The notes beneath the pieces are model-generated. The model was not told the DNA's origin. It ran no database searches and saw nothing but the letters and a program-made list of their open reading frames with translations. Below are positions 49,511 to 62,118 of a stretch of 64,000 bases of DNA, in pieces. Source of the stretch: Ephydatia muelleri (lineage: Eukaryota; Porifera; Demospongiae; Spongillida; Spongillidae); contig JABACO010000021.1 of assembly GCA_013339895.1 (NCBI GenBank), positions 2,192,328 to 2,256,327 on the forward strand, in the 5' to 3' direction. Both the position numbers and the translations under genes were made by a program. Every line of letters begins with the position of its first letter. Position 1 is the stretch's first letter.

Positions 49511-51065
49511 TGGTGTACATATCGTCAAGCAATGACCACACTTTGGGTTTTCATGAAGACAGAAAATTCGGCGCTGGATGTGGTCCGTCAAATTTTGTGC
49601 TGGCATGCCTTTGGCGTACGAAACCACTAGTCTTACCTCCTATATTTGTGCAGGAGAACCGCAGTGCTGGATCTTGTATCGCCCCTTCCGAAATAACAAC
49701 CGCGTGGCGTTATAAACACGGCTTGCGCACACAGTTGGTACGTGATTATAAGAGTTCTAAATAAAAGGGAACCCAGTGTTGTGCTGTATTTTATTTTTAT
49801 GTGAATTTTTTATTGCTGTTCTGAGGTGTTGTGAGCTTTACAACATAGGGTGTCTGTAATGAGTGGTTTCTTCACAATTTACTAGATAGGTACCGTCATA
49901 TTCTAATTATAAACCTAGTTTCCAGCCGCATACAGCCGTGCGATACATGTATCTGCAACGTATAGAGGATTGATGAATATCATTAAGAAAAGTAACTCGC
50001 GTCTAGAGAGACGGATCGCTTATCTACTTGTCGCAATCAACAATATCTAAAGTTTGTCGTTGGTTCCATGTCACAAAACGGTGCGATGTTGGAGAAAGAA
50101 TGCTCGAATCATTTCCCGTGTCCAGTCCCTAAAATCATAGTCGTCGTCTCCTCCTCCTCCTCCTCCTCCTCCTCCTCCTCCTCCTCCTCCTCCTCCTCCT
50201 CCTCCTCCTCCTCCTCCTCCTCCTTCTCCTCCTCCTCCTCCTCCTCCTCCTCCTCCAATTCCTCCTCCAATAGGCGGACACTCTCATCACAAAGCCTCAC
50301 GATTTGTACAATAGCCTCCTATTCTCAATGATAACAACAGTAGCAGCAGCACATTACACTCGCTTCTAAACTTCAAATCAAGCCCCAGCAATGGAAAGCA
50401 CACAGGTACTCCATGGTCTGAAAATACGTGTATAAGGAGTTGAAATTTGCTTGCTGGTTTGAATAACTCAATTGGTTTGAATAATGTGAGGTGCAGCTTC
50501 ATAGTCATTTAAAAATTCCATTACTTCCCTGACCCTTACACACTTGATTCGAACCCTGCCCTTTCCCAGAGCTATGAATGCACACACCAATGCCTTACCT
50601 CAAAGACGAGGACAAATGCAAGTCGTGAAACCAATACTTGATAATAGGATAATGGACGTGATGTGGCAGAATCCTCATTTGAGCTTGCCTGTACCCCTGT
50701 TGCATTTACCTGATTTCGAAACCTAAAGAAGCATCAAGGATTGAAGTTGTAAATGTGTTGAGTTGTTTAACCATCCTGCAAGTTACAGTTGCATCAAAGC
50801 ACCCGCCCATGTCGGCTGTAACAAAGCATTTGATGAATGAAGTGTCTTTGGATCATCAAGCTCATAAAGCAAATCTCTTCATATTGTGTTGTTGCTATTT
50901 GTGCTCACATTTAGACCTGTAAACACAGATTTCCATTGACTTTTGGTGAAACCATCAGTCCTGTTGGTAGTCAGCAGCCATTCATTCTCATACAGGTGTA
51001 ATTCACAAATGGGAGGTGGACAAGTTCGTTGTTCTCTGAATTGTTTAATGCCAGCTGTTAGTTGA

Positions 51066-51106
<41 letters not shown>

Positions 51107-51780
51107 TTTTTTTTTAGCTCTATGAAGAACATCCTTGAATTATGTTAAAAGTATTGATATTTAAAAGTGTAATGACTAGCTTACATAAAGCATTTTGTTT
51201 TATTATTCATTACAATGTAATATTTTGATGGTCAGAGTGAGATTCTGTTTTTATGGTTTGCACTTTCATAATTTCTGCACAATGACAATATTCGTGTTTC
51301 AGTCTTGGGTGTTTGAAAGTACAAGTATGCAGCTATATTTATATTTAAAATGAATAATATATACTTAGCTTCCGTTTTATGAAGCTTTGCTCTTTACTGG
51401 AACAGTTAGTGCGGGGTTTGTTGAGCCATTTGCAAAGGTCTTTGCCTAGGGTTATTGTAGGCCTAGGCCTAGGGTTAGGTTATATTGCAATATGGTTTTT
51501 GTGGGGAAATATCCATTGAAAGTCAAGCTATTACAAATGAATCACCAATATCCGGTAAATCTATGCAAAGGAGTATCCGATAATCGTGCCAATAAATAGT
51601 CTACCGTCTTGTCTTATTCCTAATGAAGCCAAACTATTAAAACGGAGTTTAAAAGCTAAGTTTGAATTATGCCACCAGTAAAGGAAGCCGCCATACACTA
51701 ACTGTAAAACTAACCGTTGTATTGATTTCTGTATTGGAAACAAAGTTATAAACTACTCAAGTTCAAGTCACGGTATCGAA
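49511..51780. other. Unassigned intergenic DNA with simple repeats
   Basis: No gene is recognised. It contains a (CCT)n tract (50149-50255) and a poly-C run of about 38 bp followed by poly-T (51069-51115). The long serine or glutamate frames over (CCT)n are artefacts. Confidence 0.5.
50149..50255. repeat. (CCT)n trinucleotide microsatellite
   Basis: About 35 tandem CCT/TCC triplets with one interruption. Confidence 0.95.
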
Positions 51781-52333
51781 CGAAAGTGTGACAGGCTGCG
51801 TACGTTAATTGAATAATAATCACATTCACGTGATACATTGGCGCTGTGCACAACACCTCCTAAACTTTGCTTCTCATGCAGATGCAAAATCCAGTGTTAT
51901 TATCAACAGTGCCCCAAGCCGTTAAATAAATGGTTGCTTCAGTTATTAACAAAATAGCATCTTTTATGAAACACGGGTATTAATAACAAACCCTACTTGG
52001 TGTGCACGGTTTCAATTCGATCGCCATTCCACGTTTAGTAACTGCGCACAATGGCAGACAACTTAAGCAACAAGGCAGCTTAGTACAGCACTGCAGCTAC
52101 ATTGGTGCATGTACTCACGTAAGTGCAGAACGTGCTTCATCAAAGACGCTACATAGATAAGCATCGGTTCAGAATTAACGTATGGCGTAATCGTTTTTGT
52201 TGCTGACAGTATTCGGAGAAACCAGCGTCGCTGCGAGCAGAACACTTAACCCAGCAACAACTGAAACTGCTACCTAACCATATAGTCTCGTACCCAGACC
52301 CTGATCCCCACAGCTGCGGATGGATTACATCAT
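51780..52333 (-). repeat. Candidate LTR of the Ty3/gypsy element
   Basis: On the minus strand a purine tract (aagggggaagaaga) is followed by TGATGTAATCCATC, as expected for a polypurine tract and LTR start downstream of integrase. The other end is not defined. A primer-binding-like word (taccgtgacttgaac) occurs at about 51770, which guided the suggested limit. Confidence 0.35.
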
Positions 52334-52580
52334 CTTCTTCCCCCTTAACAACCCTTTCCCCCCCCCCCCCCCCCCAAGTCTCAAAATTTCTTCAATCAAT
52401 CGCTTTGGTGGTCTGGATTGCCTAGTGGAATGCCTCCTTGGCTGTGTCTCTTGAGTTGTGTCAGTAGCACAAGTATCTGATCTATCCCTGCCTCTTGATC
52501 GGTCAACTGATACAGTTCTCTGTTATTCGGTTCCTAATCATGATGCTAAGTCTGGTACTAAGGTATTGGCAGTGGTTTCC

Positions 52581-54118
52581 TTAATGAATTTGAGGTGCTG
52601 CTCTGTGAGTAGTTTCTGTGGTGGATACGGACCGTGCAGAGTCCTTTGCTGGTTGTGGCAGAGACTGAGGCAGAGTATTTTCAGTTCCTGCCCAGTGAGG
52701 AGGACCCTGCCTGTGCTCCAGCAGTGATGCAAGAGGCTGACTCATGATGCTGTCAGGATCCTTGTCTCGTATTGTTAGGTCTAACCGCTCTGCTGCTTCT
52801 GTGCTTTCCGGGGGTATATCTGTAAAAGTCCGGTAGCATAGGTGTGTCTCCAACCTTTTTTCTAAATGGTCAATATGTGCTTTTCTCTGGAGACCACTTT
52901 GAGTCACGACCATGTAATGCAATGGGCCAACTGATGATTGTAGGGTACCAGACATCCACTTGCTTGTAGCATTTGGTCGATAATCTCTTATCCACACACC
53001 CTCCCCCTGGTGACACACTCGTGGGGCCACCAGTCCTTCCTGTGGTTGCAGTTGTTCTTTCACTCGTTCGCTCATACAAGGTAGGACAAATAATAACCGG
53101 GTACGAAGTGCACGTCCAAACAGGATTTGTGCAGGTGACCTTCCAGTTGTTGAATGCGGCACATTGCGATATGTATGCAAGAACTTGGACAAAGCGCATC
53201 CAAATTCCACTCCACAACTCTGTTTGGAAAGCCATTGCTTTACATTCTTCACCATATTCTCAGCTAGTCCATTCGTTGCTGGGTGGTAAGGAGCTGACTT
53301 CCAATGGATACCATTACATGCCAGGTACTCTTAAAATTCCCTTGCTATAAATTGCGGACCATTGTCGGAAAATAAGATTCGAGGAAATTCATGTGTTGCA
53401 AAAATGTCCTGTAATATTTCTCTTGTACATTGTGCTGTAGTGGAAGACATGGCTCTAACTTCTGGCCATTTACTATAGGCATCCACCATCACCAAAAAAT
53501 TTCTCTTGTTCCATTCCCCAAAGTCCATATGGATGGTGTACTGCCAAGGGTGGTGAGGTGCTAATTCTGGCATTGGTGCTACCTTCTTGCACTGTTCACA
53601 AGAAGCAGCCAAATCTTCAATATCTTTGTCCAACATATATAGCTCCTTGCTAGTGCTTTCATTCTACAGATACCGACATGACCTTGATGTAGTTCGTTGA
53701 GCAGCTTATGGTGCAATGATGCAGGTATGATCACGCATTGACCCCACAACAAGCAGTCATCCTGACAGCTTAACTCAGTTTGTCTCCTGTAGTATGGTTT
53801 GAAAGTTTCTGCTAGAAACCCAGGCCACTTTCCATGATGAAAACTGCTGATAAGTACTTGTCTGCTCTAGTGCCCCTAGCAATATCTTTAGCAGTCACTG
53901 GTAGTGAAGACACATCCATTGTTAGAATATCATTTTGCCTGGCTTCTGTCATTTTAGCTGGCAACCCTGTCATACAATCAGCACACACATTATCTGATCC
54001 TCGAGTATATTCTATTCTGTATTGGTATGCTCCTATCATAATGGCCCATTGCTGCATTCGTGCTGTAGCTAGTGGTGGAATACTCTTATTGTGCCCCAAA
54101 ATTGTGCACAGTGGTTAA
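52581..54118 (-). pseudogene. Ty3/gypsy retrotransposon pol, 3' part (RNase H end and integrase), 5'-truncated
   Basis: Read on the minus strand: the RNase H C-terminal segment (LGHNKSIPPLA, QYRIEYTRGSDNVCAD) at 54110-53960; the H2C2-type integrase zinc finger (HQGHVGICRMKALA then CEQCKK) at about 53700-53590; and the integrase core with Asp in IHMDFGEW, Asp in LFSDNGPQF and Glu in NGLAENMVKNVK (53560-53240). The C-terminal part follows (YRNVPHSTTGRSPAQILFGR, WIRDYRPNATSKWMSGTLQS, HIDHLEKRL) and ends at 52581. Stops and small deletions (for example after PQFIAREF, and in the zinc-finger linker) make it defective. The protease and reverse transcriptase are absent; similarity ends abruptly near 54118. 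Confidence 0.9.
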
Positions 54119-54671
54119 TATGGTCTGAATGCTGACTAAAGAAGTTAAGCTTGCTAATACATACAAAGTTGACTTCATGTTACGTTTTCTGAACAGGATT
54201 ATGTTCTAGTCTCCTGAACATCAGCAAAAATACAGGCAGGTAGATGCTCTTCCAAAGAGAAGCAACTGGATCAGATTGCATGCATTTGAACACAAGACTG
54301 AACCTTGTGCTCCTCACCACAAAAGGAACATTCGACAGCATGTTGAAAACTTCTAATTATAGAATCAGACTTGATCCATAACTGCGTTAACATCAGATAA
54401 GTTCAAAACAAGCCGTTATAATTGTTTGCTTAAATACAGTATATACACCACATACTAATTCGATCGACAGTAGGATCTGTACGTTCTCTGAGTATGCAGT
54501 CACATGTCAAATGATTGTCGGATGTATGTATAAGTTCAGAACTCGGTGCAAATCAACAACACAATATACACTGGTACTCTCATTAACAATGAGAAACCAC
54601 AATTGACAAGTTTCTTCTCAATTAGGTTCAGCAGTCTGATCCAATATGTAGAGCATATGTAGAGTTCAGCA

Positions 54672-54745
54672 TCCAATATGTAGAGGACATTTCAATATTA
54701 AAAAATATTGAAATCTTGAGAGAAAAAAAGTTAGGTCCCTTTTGT
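54672..54745 (+). repeat. Dispersed repeat, copy C (partial)
   Basis: Contains atgtagaggacatttca, gaaatcttgagag and gttaggtcccttttg, the 3' half of the repeat seen at 16094-16320 and 17463-17640. Confidence 0.6.
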
Positions 54746-56228
54746 GGACATTATTGTGTTTTGTAATCTGCTGTTTTTGTATGATTACATCCTATTCTTG
54801 TATTTCAGTATTAATTTCTGTTTATATATTGATACTAATTACATGTAATACAGCACTCTTCCACCTACCTATCACTCATACTGCCTTTCTTTTGTAGTGG
54901 TCACCCAACCCTACATCCAAATCAATAGAGACACTTGTGATTTTAAAGCATTGTAATTACATACGTGTCTTTCCAGTGACTTTACACCAACCTGGCATTG
55001 TTCCTTATATATAGTTGTATTTGCATGAAATTCTTTGTCTATCACAATACTGTGCAGTGATTAGTAGAATAAACGAGTCAACAGTAACATAACTTACTAA
55101 ACCAGTTTACAAAAGGTTTTAATCTATAAAGCTAGGTTACTATATATATAGACAATGCTGTGCTTTCACTTCTCTTTTCTGCTGATCCACTATGTCTCAG
55201 GAGTAGTGCATTCTTCTACTGACCTTCCCAATAAACATTTCGAGTAGCTTTCTTCCGTGCAAGTACACATGCCCACAAGTCTTCAGATTCATGTAATGGT
55301 CACGCACAACAATAATGATAACCTTAGCAAATAATTGGACTGGTGGGATCCCTGCTGCTTTCGACTTGACAGTGACATCTCTCACACCATGGTCGCTTCA
55401 TGAACAGCAGGAATAGCCGCTCGTATATGACAGAACAGAAGAAGCACCAGGCTAATGACCTCAAGTGCTACACTCAGATGGAACTGCATTCCTTTCTCTG
55501 TAGAGAGTTATGGGAAGAGGGCAATTAAAGTCAGGCAGGGATTCTACTATTTGGCCTCACGCTTGTCCTTTCCATCCCATATTCTAAGTCAAGGATCTTG
55601 ATGGGACGCTGAACGCAGCCCTGGTATGCAGGAATTCAAGGACTCTAATTTGCAGATCCATGGGAGTTTTTATCCTGGTACGACGTTAATTCATTTTGTA
55701 ATTTAATGAAGAATAATATATATCTCACGGCTGTTTCAGTCCATTGAAAAATCGGCACTAGGCACGTGCCCACTATGAATTTTAAGTACCTAGCAACGTG
55801 TGTTCGTTAATTCCACCTGGCGCGTACGTAAAAGGGCTCTGTCGCGATGCCATCAATAATTCCTCACAAGATGAAGGTACTACATGCAAGTTAAGGGGTA
55901 GCTGCATAGAAAGCTACCAAGCTTTCCAGGTTTCATCACTGAGAACTGGTGTTGTATGGTCTAGAGTGCGTGATATCTCTTGGGATGCGGCTTGAACTAT
56001 TTCAGTTTTCCGCGAATCCCGCTTATATTTTTCGAGATAAATAGTTTTGAAACAATGAGGAGGGTACGTTGTTGCTTTTTAATTTGTTTCTACGTTACTA
56101 CACGAGTCCGCTGATACTCTTTTATTGCTTTGAATATGCACGCAAATTGAGATTGAGTTGAATAAATTTTGGTAGACAAATGTCACATATTTATTTCTTT
56201 TCTTAGGGATGGCAGTCAGGTGTCTCAT

Positions 56229-56286
56229 ACGAAGTGATATGCTAAGATAGTGATATGCTAAGATAGTGATATGCTAAGATAGTGAT
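56229..56286. repeat. 16-bp tandem repeat
   Basis: About 3.5 copies of gtgatatgctaagata. Confidence 0.9.
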
Positions 56287-56439
56287 CTTGCAATGTGGTT
56301 TTCATCTTTACTACGAGGTCTTGATCCTAAATATGTACTCATTACCCCTGTGAATACTTTGTCATATTCCAAAACCTGTTGGGCAACAACCATGCTTGTT
56401 TTTCCTGATAACACTGGGCCAGTTATTGATAGTAGGTTT

Positions 56440-56526
56440 TTTTGTGTCCCCCATTCCTTGGATTCCATTGTACTTGATCACAGAACTTTCATGAAAGCTG
56501 GAGGCGATTTGAAAAGAGCAAAGCAG
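56440..56526 (+). pseudogene. Fragment of the RING transposon-like family (middle region)
   Basis: Encodes LDSIVLDHRTFMKAGGDLKR then AKQ before a donor-like gtactg. It parallels the segment preceding the intron in the 47.5-kb copy (TFEAICADHQHYIASEADKK, QAKQFHN). Confidence 0.45.
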
Positions 56527-56849
56527 GTACTGTTCTCAAGTGGGCTTATGTATTCACATACCACTTGCATCAGGGATCTTACTAAGAAACTCAAGGTCAC
56601 CAGTAAGATTCAATTTCAAAGTGTAGGTCCCTTGATCTCTTCAGTTCTCTTCAGTTGCATCAAGCATCCAGCTATCATGCCCAATGGCCACATTGATGCT
56701 TCTCTTACATGATGCAGATAGCACCAATACATCATGCCACAACAGTTTTACCATTCTACAGGCAGGCTTTAATGAGTGCACATTCCGGATGTGAAGACAT
56801 GTAACAACATGGACCATGCATGCATGGTACCAGCCAAGTGACTTACTCT

Positions 56850-57082
56850 ATCAGACAGGTGGCACACACGACTATATTGCGTGGGAGCTGTATTGGTTGC
56901 CTCAATACACCAAAGCAAATAGGACACTGCAGCTTCTCAATGGCACATAGCAGCTGTGCATGTGGCATAGCCTTTGAAGCATTACTGATTTCATTTGCTC
57001 CACAATTTCGCTGGAGTACTCCCCATAGCAGACCTTCCTGTCTTTTTTCCTGTACGTGGTGTATAAAATGGCTTATGACCAT
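56850..57082 (-). pseudogene. Fragment of the RING transposon-like family (RING finger)
   Basis: The minus-strand peptide includes LQCPICFGVLRQPIQLPRNI then VVCATCLIE. The CPIC, QLP and CATC spacing matches the RING of the 49-kb copy (CVVC...ELPCRKLVCTRC), except that the usual Cys after PIQLP is Arg. It is opposite in orientation to the neighbouring 56.4-kb fragment. Confidence 0.6.
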
Positions 57083-57587
57083 TACAGCCCCTATATAAAC
57101 TATACAAGCTGATAATCAAGCCATGAAAAACTACAGGCATCTCTCCGTGGAATGACTAAACCAGTCATATGGCTCCACTGAGCACTTGTAAGGTGTCTAC
57201 TTTTGAGCAGCATAAATCCTGGGGGGTGGATCTCAGGGCTATCCTTCTTTGTGTTGATATGAAAGGCTTGCAAAATCTCCTCCGTGTAGGAGGTGCATTG
57301 GTGTGTGCATAGATTATGATTATTTGACCTTTGCTTGTTTGTGATCTACGAAAAGCAAACTCTACAAATGGTCTTCCAGGATACAGGTACTGTGAGCAGT
57401 GTGTAAATATTCATCGTTTTACCATCGGTTTTGTTCACTGCTGATAGAAAGTGTGTAGTAAATTCATATTATCGCTTCCCAGGCTTAGCTTGTTAGTCTG
57501 GAACAAATGGTAACCACTTTTATAAGCGCGATTTAGTACAATACGAACGCAAAGACGATACAATTTCCCGCCATGAGACTGCCATTA

Positions 57588-58220
57588 GGCCATTCCAAAT
57601 GTGATAATAGTTTCCCGTCCGGACCTTTTTCCAAAACCCATGCGGGCGGGCGGCTATTACCCCCATTATTTACAAATAAATTTTTAAAAATCAATATATT
57701 AATTTCTATCTATTTTACATCATCAGGCGTGAAAGCGAAAGGTGGCAGAACTGAAAATGATGGCGCTGTATATCCGGAGCTGTAGCTGCTGATGTCTGAG
57801 GCGCTTTGGGCCTAGAAATGCGCAAGTCTTTTCTATTAAAGCGGCTCTTATTTAAATGGCGGACATCTTCTTGGACTACACTCAGCATAATGATGGGTGC
57901 ATGTGTTATGTATGTAATGCGAGTGAGTACTACATTTTAATGAAATATGAAAAATGAATATAAATTTAAGTGTTAACAGTTTTATTTTAGCAATTTTTGG
58001 TTTCTCTGCACAACTTGTGCATTGAGGGTAAGGGCACTGTTGTATGGCAACATTCGTCGAACACGGACACGTTAATCAACATATCAAACAAATAAGAATT
58101 CCGACAAACAAAATATATTCCGATAATTAGAATAATGGACATAATGGTGACATTACGCGGGTAGCCTATAATGACGCGGGCGGAGGACGGGAATAAACTA
58201 TTATCACATTTGGAATGGCC
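57588..58220. mobile_element. 633-bp MITE with GGCC-type terminal inverted repeats and TTA target duplication
   Basis: Both ends start GGCCATTCCAAATGTGATAA followed by tagttt, a 26-bp perfect inverted repeat. TTA occurs directly outside both ends (57585-57587, 58221-58223). The internal word catgcgggcgggcgg at about 57639 also occurs (reversed) just inside the right end of the 4.6-kb DDE element. No coding capacity is seen. Confidence 0.9.
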
Positions 58221-58429
58221 TTAAATGCGCGAGCGAAGTTAGAATCGTTGTGTTAATATGCGTCATAGATGTTGTGTGAAGTATAGTGTGTGCTTAACCT
58301 ATTTCAACTATAAAACCCTGTATTCCTGCAAAAAGTAGTAAATAAACTGTCTCCGATGGTAGGTGTTTGTAATGAGCTTTGAGTCCACCATGAATCGGAA
58401 ATACCGTAATTCCAATCATATGATCTAAT

Positions 58430-58700
58430 TTAAAAACCTAATGTCACGACCGCACGGCTGTTTGCGGCCCATTCAATGTTGGACAATAAGACCTACGCCC
58501 CGAAATATTGAAACGATGACATCACGCATCATGACCTAACCAAGCACTTTGTATTTTCGAGCTATATAAGGACTGTACTTGTTGCACCGACATGTAACAG
58601 CCATTTTAGTATAGACATACCATGTATCTATGCATCATATAAATTTTGTGCCTCAACTCTGTAGCGCCCGCTAGCTATAGCGCTCGCAAGCCGAGTACCT
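58430..58700 (+). promoter_or_regulatory. Possible retroelement LTR/promoter fragment
   Basis: A TATA-like gctatataaggact at about 58560 follows a tgtcacgaccgc start-like word at about 58442. About 100 bp later comes a GC-rich stretch (tgtagcgcccgctagc). It resembles an LTR promoter, but no second copy is present in this window. Confidence 0.25.
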
Positions 58701-60800
58701 CAATTGGATATCCTCCACAAAGAACTGAACAGTGGACCACTGCCAATTTTCCTAGGAAAAAGCTAAGCGTGATAAGTTAGCGGAGGATTAAGACTACCTA
58801 GATAGCGTATAGACTAAGTGCGGCCGGCTGAAATGATGGCGCTACAGATCGTCAAATATCCCTGATTTTACAAGAGTTTTTAATGCCGTGTCAAGCATAA
58901 CGATAGGTATAGTCCTGAAAGTTCAATCGTCGTTGATTGTGGTATTGCTGCCACATCTTGTTACACGATGTTGATAAGGTGCTCCATCACACACTGCATT
59001 GCAGTTCTGCAACTGCATCTCTTATACGTAGGCATATGATATTCTGTGCAATGATGCATGGTATGCATATACATGGATTTGACTCCTTGCAATTGTTCTG
59101 CAAGCCGGAAGGAGACTGACTGAATCCTGCCATATTTCTACAAGCCTAGTGCATGTGATGAAGATGATGTTAACTAGGTCAGTGGCATTAAGAGCTAAAG
59201 GTTATAAAGTCATGCAGCATTTATAGTAGCTGGCATTCAATGTTCAGCTGATGTTGTATAAAGGCAGCAAGATTCAATGCTGTTGAATCAGATCTATTAT
59301 TCGATAACTATCGCTTACAGTGAGTGCATAAACTTTATTGATGTTTCAAGGTGTCAGGTGGTAGGTCGTTGACAACTTTAGTGATGGATATGCATGGTGT
59401 TTTGATAATCCAATGCTTTGGAGTACATAGTGCCAGATTCAGTGCCTTATAAAGATCAAGTAGAAACCTTTACACCTGCAATGTAAAGTACACATTATTG
59501 TGCCTCTCCACCCTTGCAGAGGTCCAAGCTTGATCCATACCATACTTCATCACTGGGGATTTAGTTGTCGTGCAGGGTGTTCCTGTAAACTATGCATAGC
59601 GAGTTGATTTATAAATATCATCTTATTTAAGCTATCCATGCACCCAGCAGCTTTTCCATCAATGTGGAACATATATAGGTGTCTTCTTGTATCTCCTTTC
59701 TGCCAGAACAATGGCAGTAAAAATGGAGAGCTATCTCAACCCGGCCCCTTTGAGGTTCTTGCACTTGACCTCTCCCTGGAGATATAGTTTGTAATAGAAG
59801 CCTTACGTGCCATTTACATGCATGTATGTATAAGTAAGAGCAAAGTTGTTTTAGATTTTTTGTAGTCATTTTTTTTTAGTGTTGCGCAGCTACTGCCAAG
59901 TGATTGCTAGGCCAGCTGTGATTGCTAGGCCAGCTGTGATTGCTAGGCCAGCTGTGATTGCTAGGCCAGCTGTGATTGCTAGGCCAGCTGTGATTGCTAG
60001 GCCAGCTGTGATTCTTGTTCTGCACTCACTGTAATCCCTGACTTCACCAATGAATGCTTCCTATTTTGATCACTGATCACTTAATAGATTTTAATTCTCA
60101 GGTAGTTAGTACTTCCCTAAGTTATGCACAAGGTTCACTCTGGAGACCTTCATTACAGTGTTGTCATGCTGACTGATGTGGTTGCTAAGGCTTGTGGATA
60201 TTCCCTCACAGACATGCATGCAAGGAATTAAAGAGTCAAGCTATTCTTTGACTAGGTTTGTGCCATTGTCAATATTACAAAACATCTAGGGTCTCAGATG
60301 CCATATACATATCAGTAACTGATTAAAGCCTTGATGTCCCTGGAACATTCACTCTGCTACAATGTTTAATACCAAGCTAGGTATCTAAGGTAATAGTTCT
60401 GTGTCATAACAATAGGGATGTATTATACAACTGCAAATACAGATGCAGCTCCAGAGGCTGCCTACTACTCTATAAACATAAGCAAAGAGAGAGGGCACAA
60501 CAAATACTGTAGAATTGACATGGTGGTTCACCTGCACGATGTATGTGAGTGCATCGTGCAGATTGACAAGAGCATTAAATGGTGGGGGTGTGAAATAGTG
60601 CTAATGTACTTTTAAGGCTTAATAGCACGCCCTAGCGGGCCTGGTGAACCACTCCTTTCCACTGGTATGCTTCAGTTGTGGAACAAAACCCGTGTATAAG
60701 CATAGCATCATTATATTTACTGGTCAATGACAAAATATGCATTAACATCTTACTCTTGTGTTTTAGCTATTAATGAAGTAAGACAACCATTTGATACTAG
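58700..60800. other. Unassigned DNA
   Basis: No identifiable gene apart from the 18-bp array at 59900-60011. A short frame at 60418-60615 (TTANTDAAPEAAYYSINISK) has no features I recognise. Confidence 0.45.
59900..60011. repeat. 18-bp tandem repeat
   Basis: About six perfect copies of gtgattgctaggccagct. Confidence 0.95.
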
Positions 60801-61560
60801 CAGACTCTGAACTGTTCCATGTACCCACAGGGTAGGTGTGTACCTGCGCCAACCAGGGACCCACGTCACGCGCGGATCCGGAACACTGGGGGTGTGTGAC
60901 CACAACTCATAAGTACTTTCAAGCTCACCAGTGGAAATGGGTGCCATTCTTGTGAGTTGCAAAGCACTTTGAGGCAGACTCTGAACTGTTCCATGTACCC
61001 ACAGGGTAGGTGTGTACCTGCGCCAACCAGAGACCCAACGTCACGCGCGGATCCGGAACACTGGGGGTGTGACCACAACTCATAAGTACTTTCAAGCTCA
61101 CCAGTGGAGATGGGTGCCATTCTTGTGAGCTGCAAAGCACTTTGAGGCAGACTCTGAGCTGTTCCATGTACCCACAGGGTAGGTGTGTACCTGCGCCAAC
61201 CAGGAACCCAACGTCACGCGTGGATCAGGAACACTGGGGGTGTGACCACAACTCATAAGTATATTCAAGCTCACCAGTGGAGATGGGTGCCATTCTTGTG
61301 AGTTGCAAAGCACTTTGAGGCAGAATCTGAGCTGTTCCATGTACCCACAGGGTAGATGTGTACCTGCGTCAACCAGGGACCCAACGTCACGCGCGGATCC
61401 GGAACACTGGGGGTGTGACCAAAACTCATTAGTACTTCCAAGCTGACCAGTGGAGATGGGTGCCATTCTTGTGAGTTGCAAAGCACTTTGAGGCAGACTC
61501 TGAGCTGTTCCATGTACCCACAGGGTAGGTGTGTACCTGCACCAACCAGGGACCTAACGT
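60801..61560. repeat. 173-bp satellite-like tandem array
   Basis: Four full copies (starts 60801, 60975, 61148, 61321) plus a partial fifth from 61494. Units are 173-174 bp and highly similar, each with ctgttccatgtacccacagg and acgtcacgcgcggatccgga. The minus strand stays open in overlapping frames because 173 is not a multiple of three; these frames are not convincing genes. Confidence 0.95.
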
Positions 61561-62118
61561 CATGCAACAATCTAAACACTGGACCAACTAAGGATGTGAC
61601 AACAACTGATCAGTTCAACGGCTGTCATGGACCTGGTCAAATGATCTTTTTAGTTGTTACTGTGTGTTTCTGGTTTCCAAACTGCTATTTGTAATGTGAA
61701 TAAAATCTATTTTGGTTGATCCAGGGCAAGTTTGTGTCTGTTATGAATGTACTTGTGTGTGAGAGTGTATGTTTGCGAGACTGAGTGATTGTTTATTGCT
61801 GGATGTACATCTGAGGAGTGGCCTGCTGTAGGTAACCGTTGTGACCTTGTTTGTATACATTTACAATGATTTGTGCTGTTGTTGATCTTGGCATAGAGTT
61901 GAGGAGTGGTCTTCACATCCACTAACTGGAGTCTGTGTACATTTTCCCTCCAAGCAGTATCCCAGTTTATGAAAACATCTTTGCTCTTATAGTGGGTGGA
62001 GCCTGTGTTTGGTTCTATATAAATGTATTGACTTCTATAGCCCAGTGCAGTTGTACTTTTTTGGAAGTCACTTTGTGATGGTATGTTAACTTTAGCTTCA
62101 GTTTTGTTGTTTTATTAG

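Larger units (their letters stand above)
54119..56290. other. Unassigned DNA
   Basis: Apart from repeat copy C (54672-54745) and a short tandem array (56229-56286), I see nothing identifiable. Confidence 0.5.

Noticed and set aside
50068..50331. Poly-Ser / poly-Glu frames
   Set aside because: Products of a (CCT)n trinucleotide repeat on the two strands.
60418..60615. Plus-strand frame with AAPEAAYYSINISKERGHN
   Set aside because: Single short frame with no domain or splice context; insufficient to call a gene.
60750..61579. Several overlapping minus-strand frames beginning MQLTRMAPISTG
   Set aside because: They are frame-cycled readings of the 173-bp satellite; identical starts recur once per unit.
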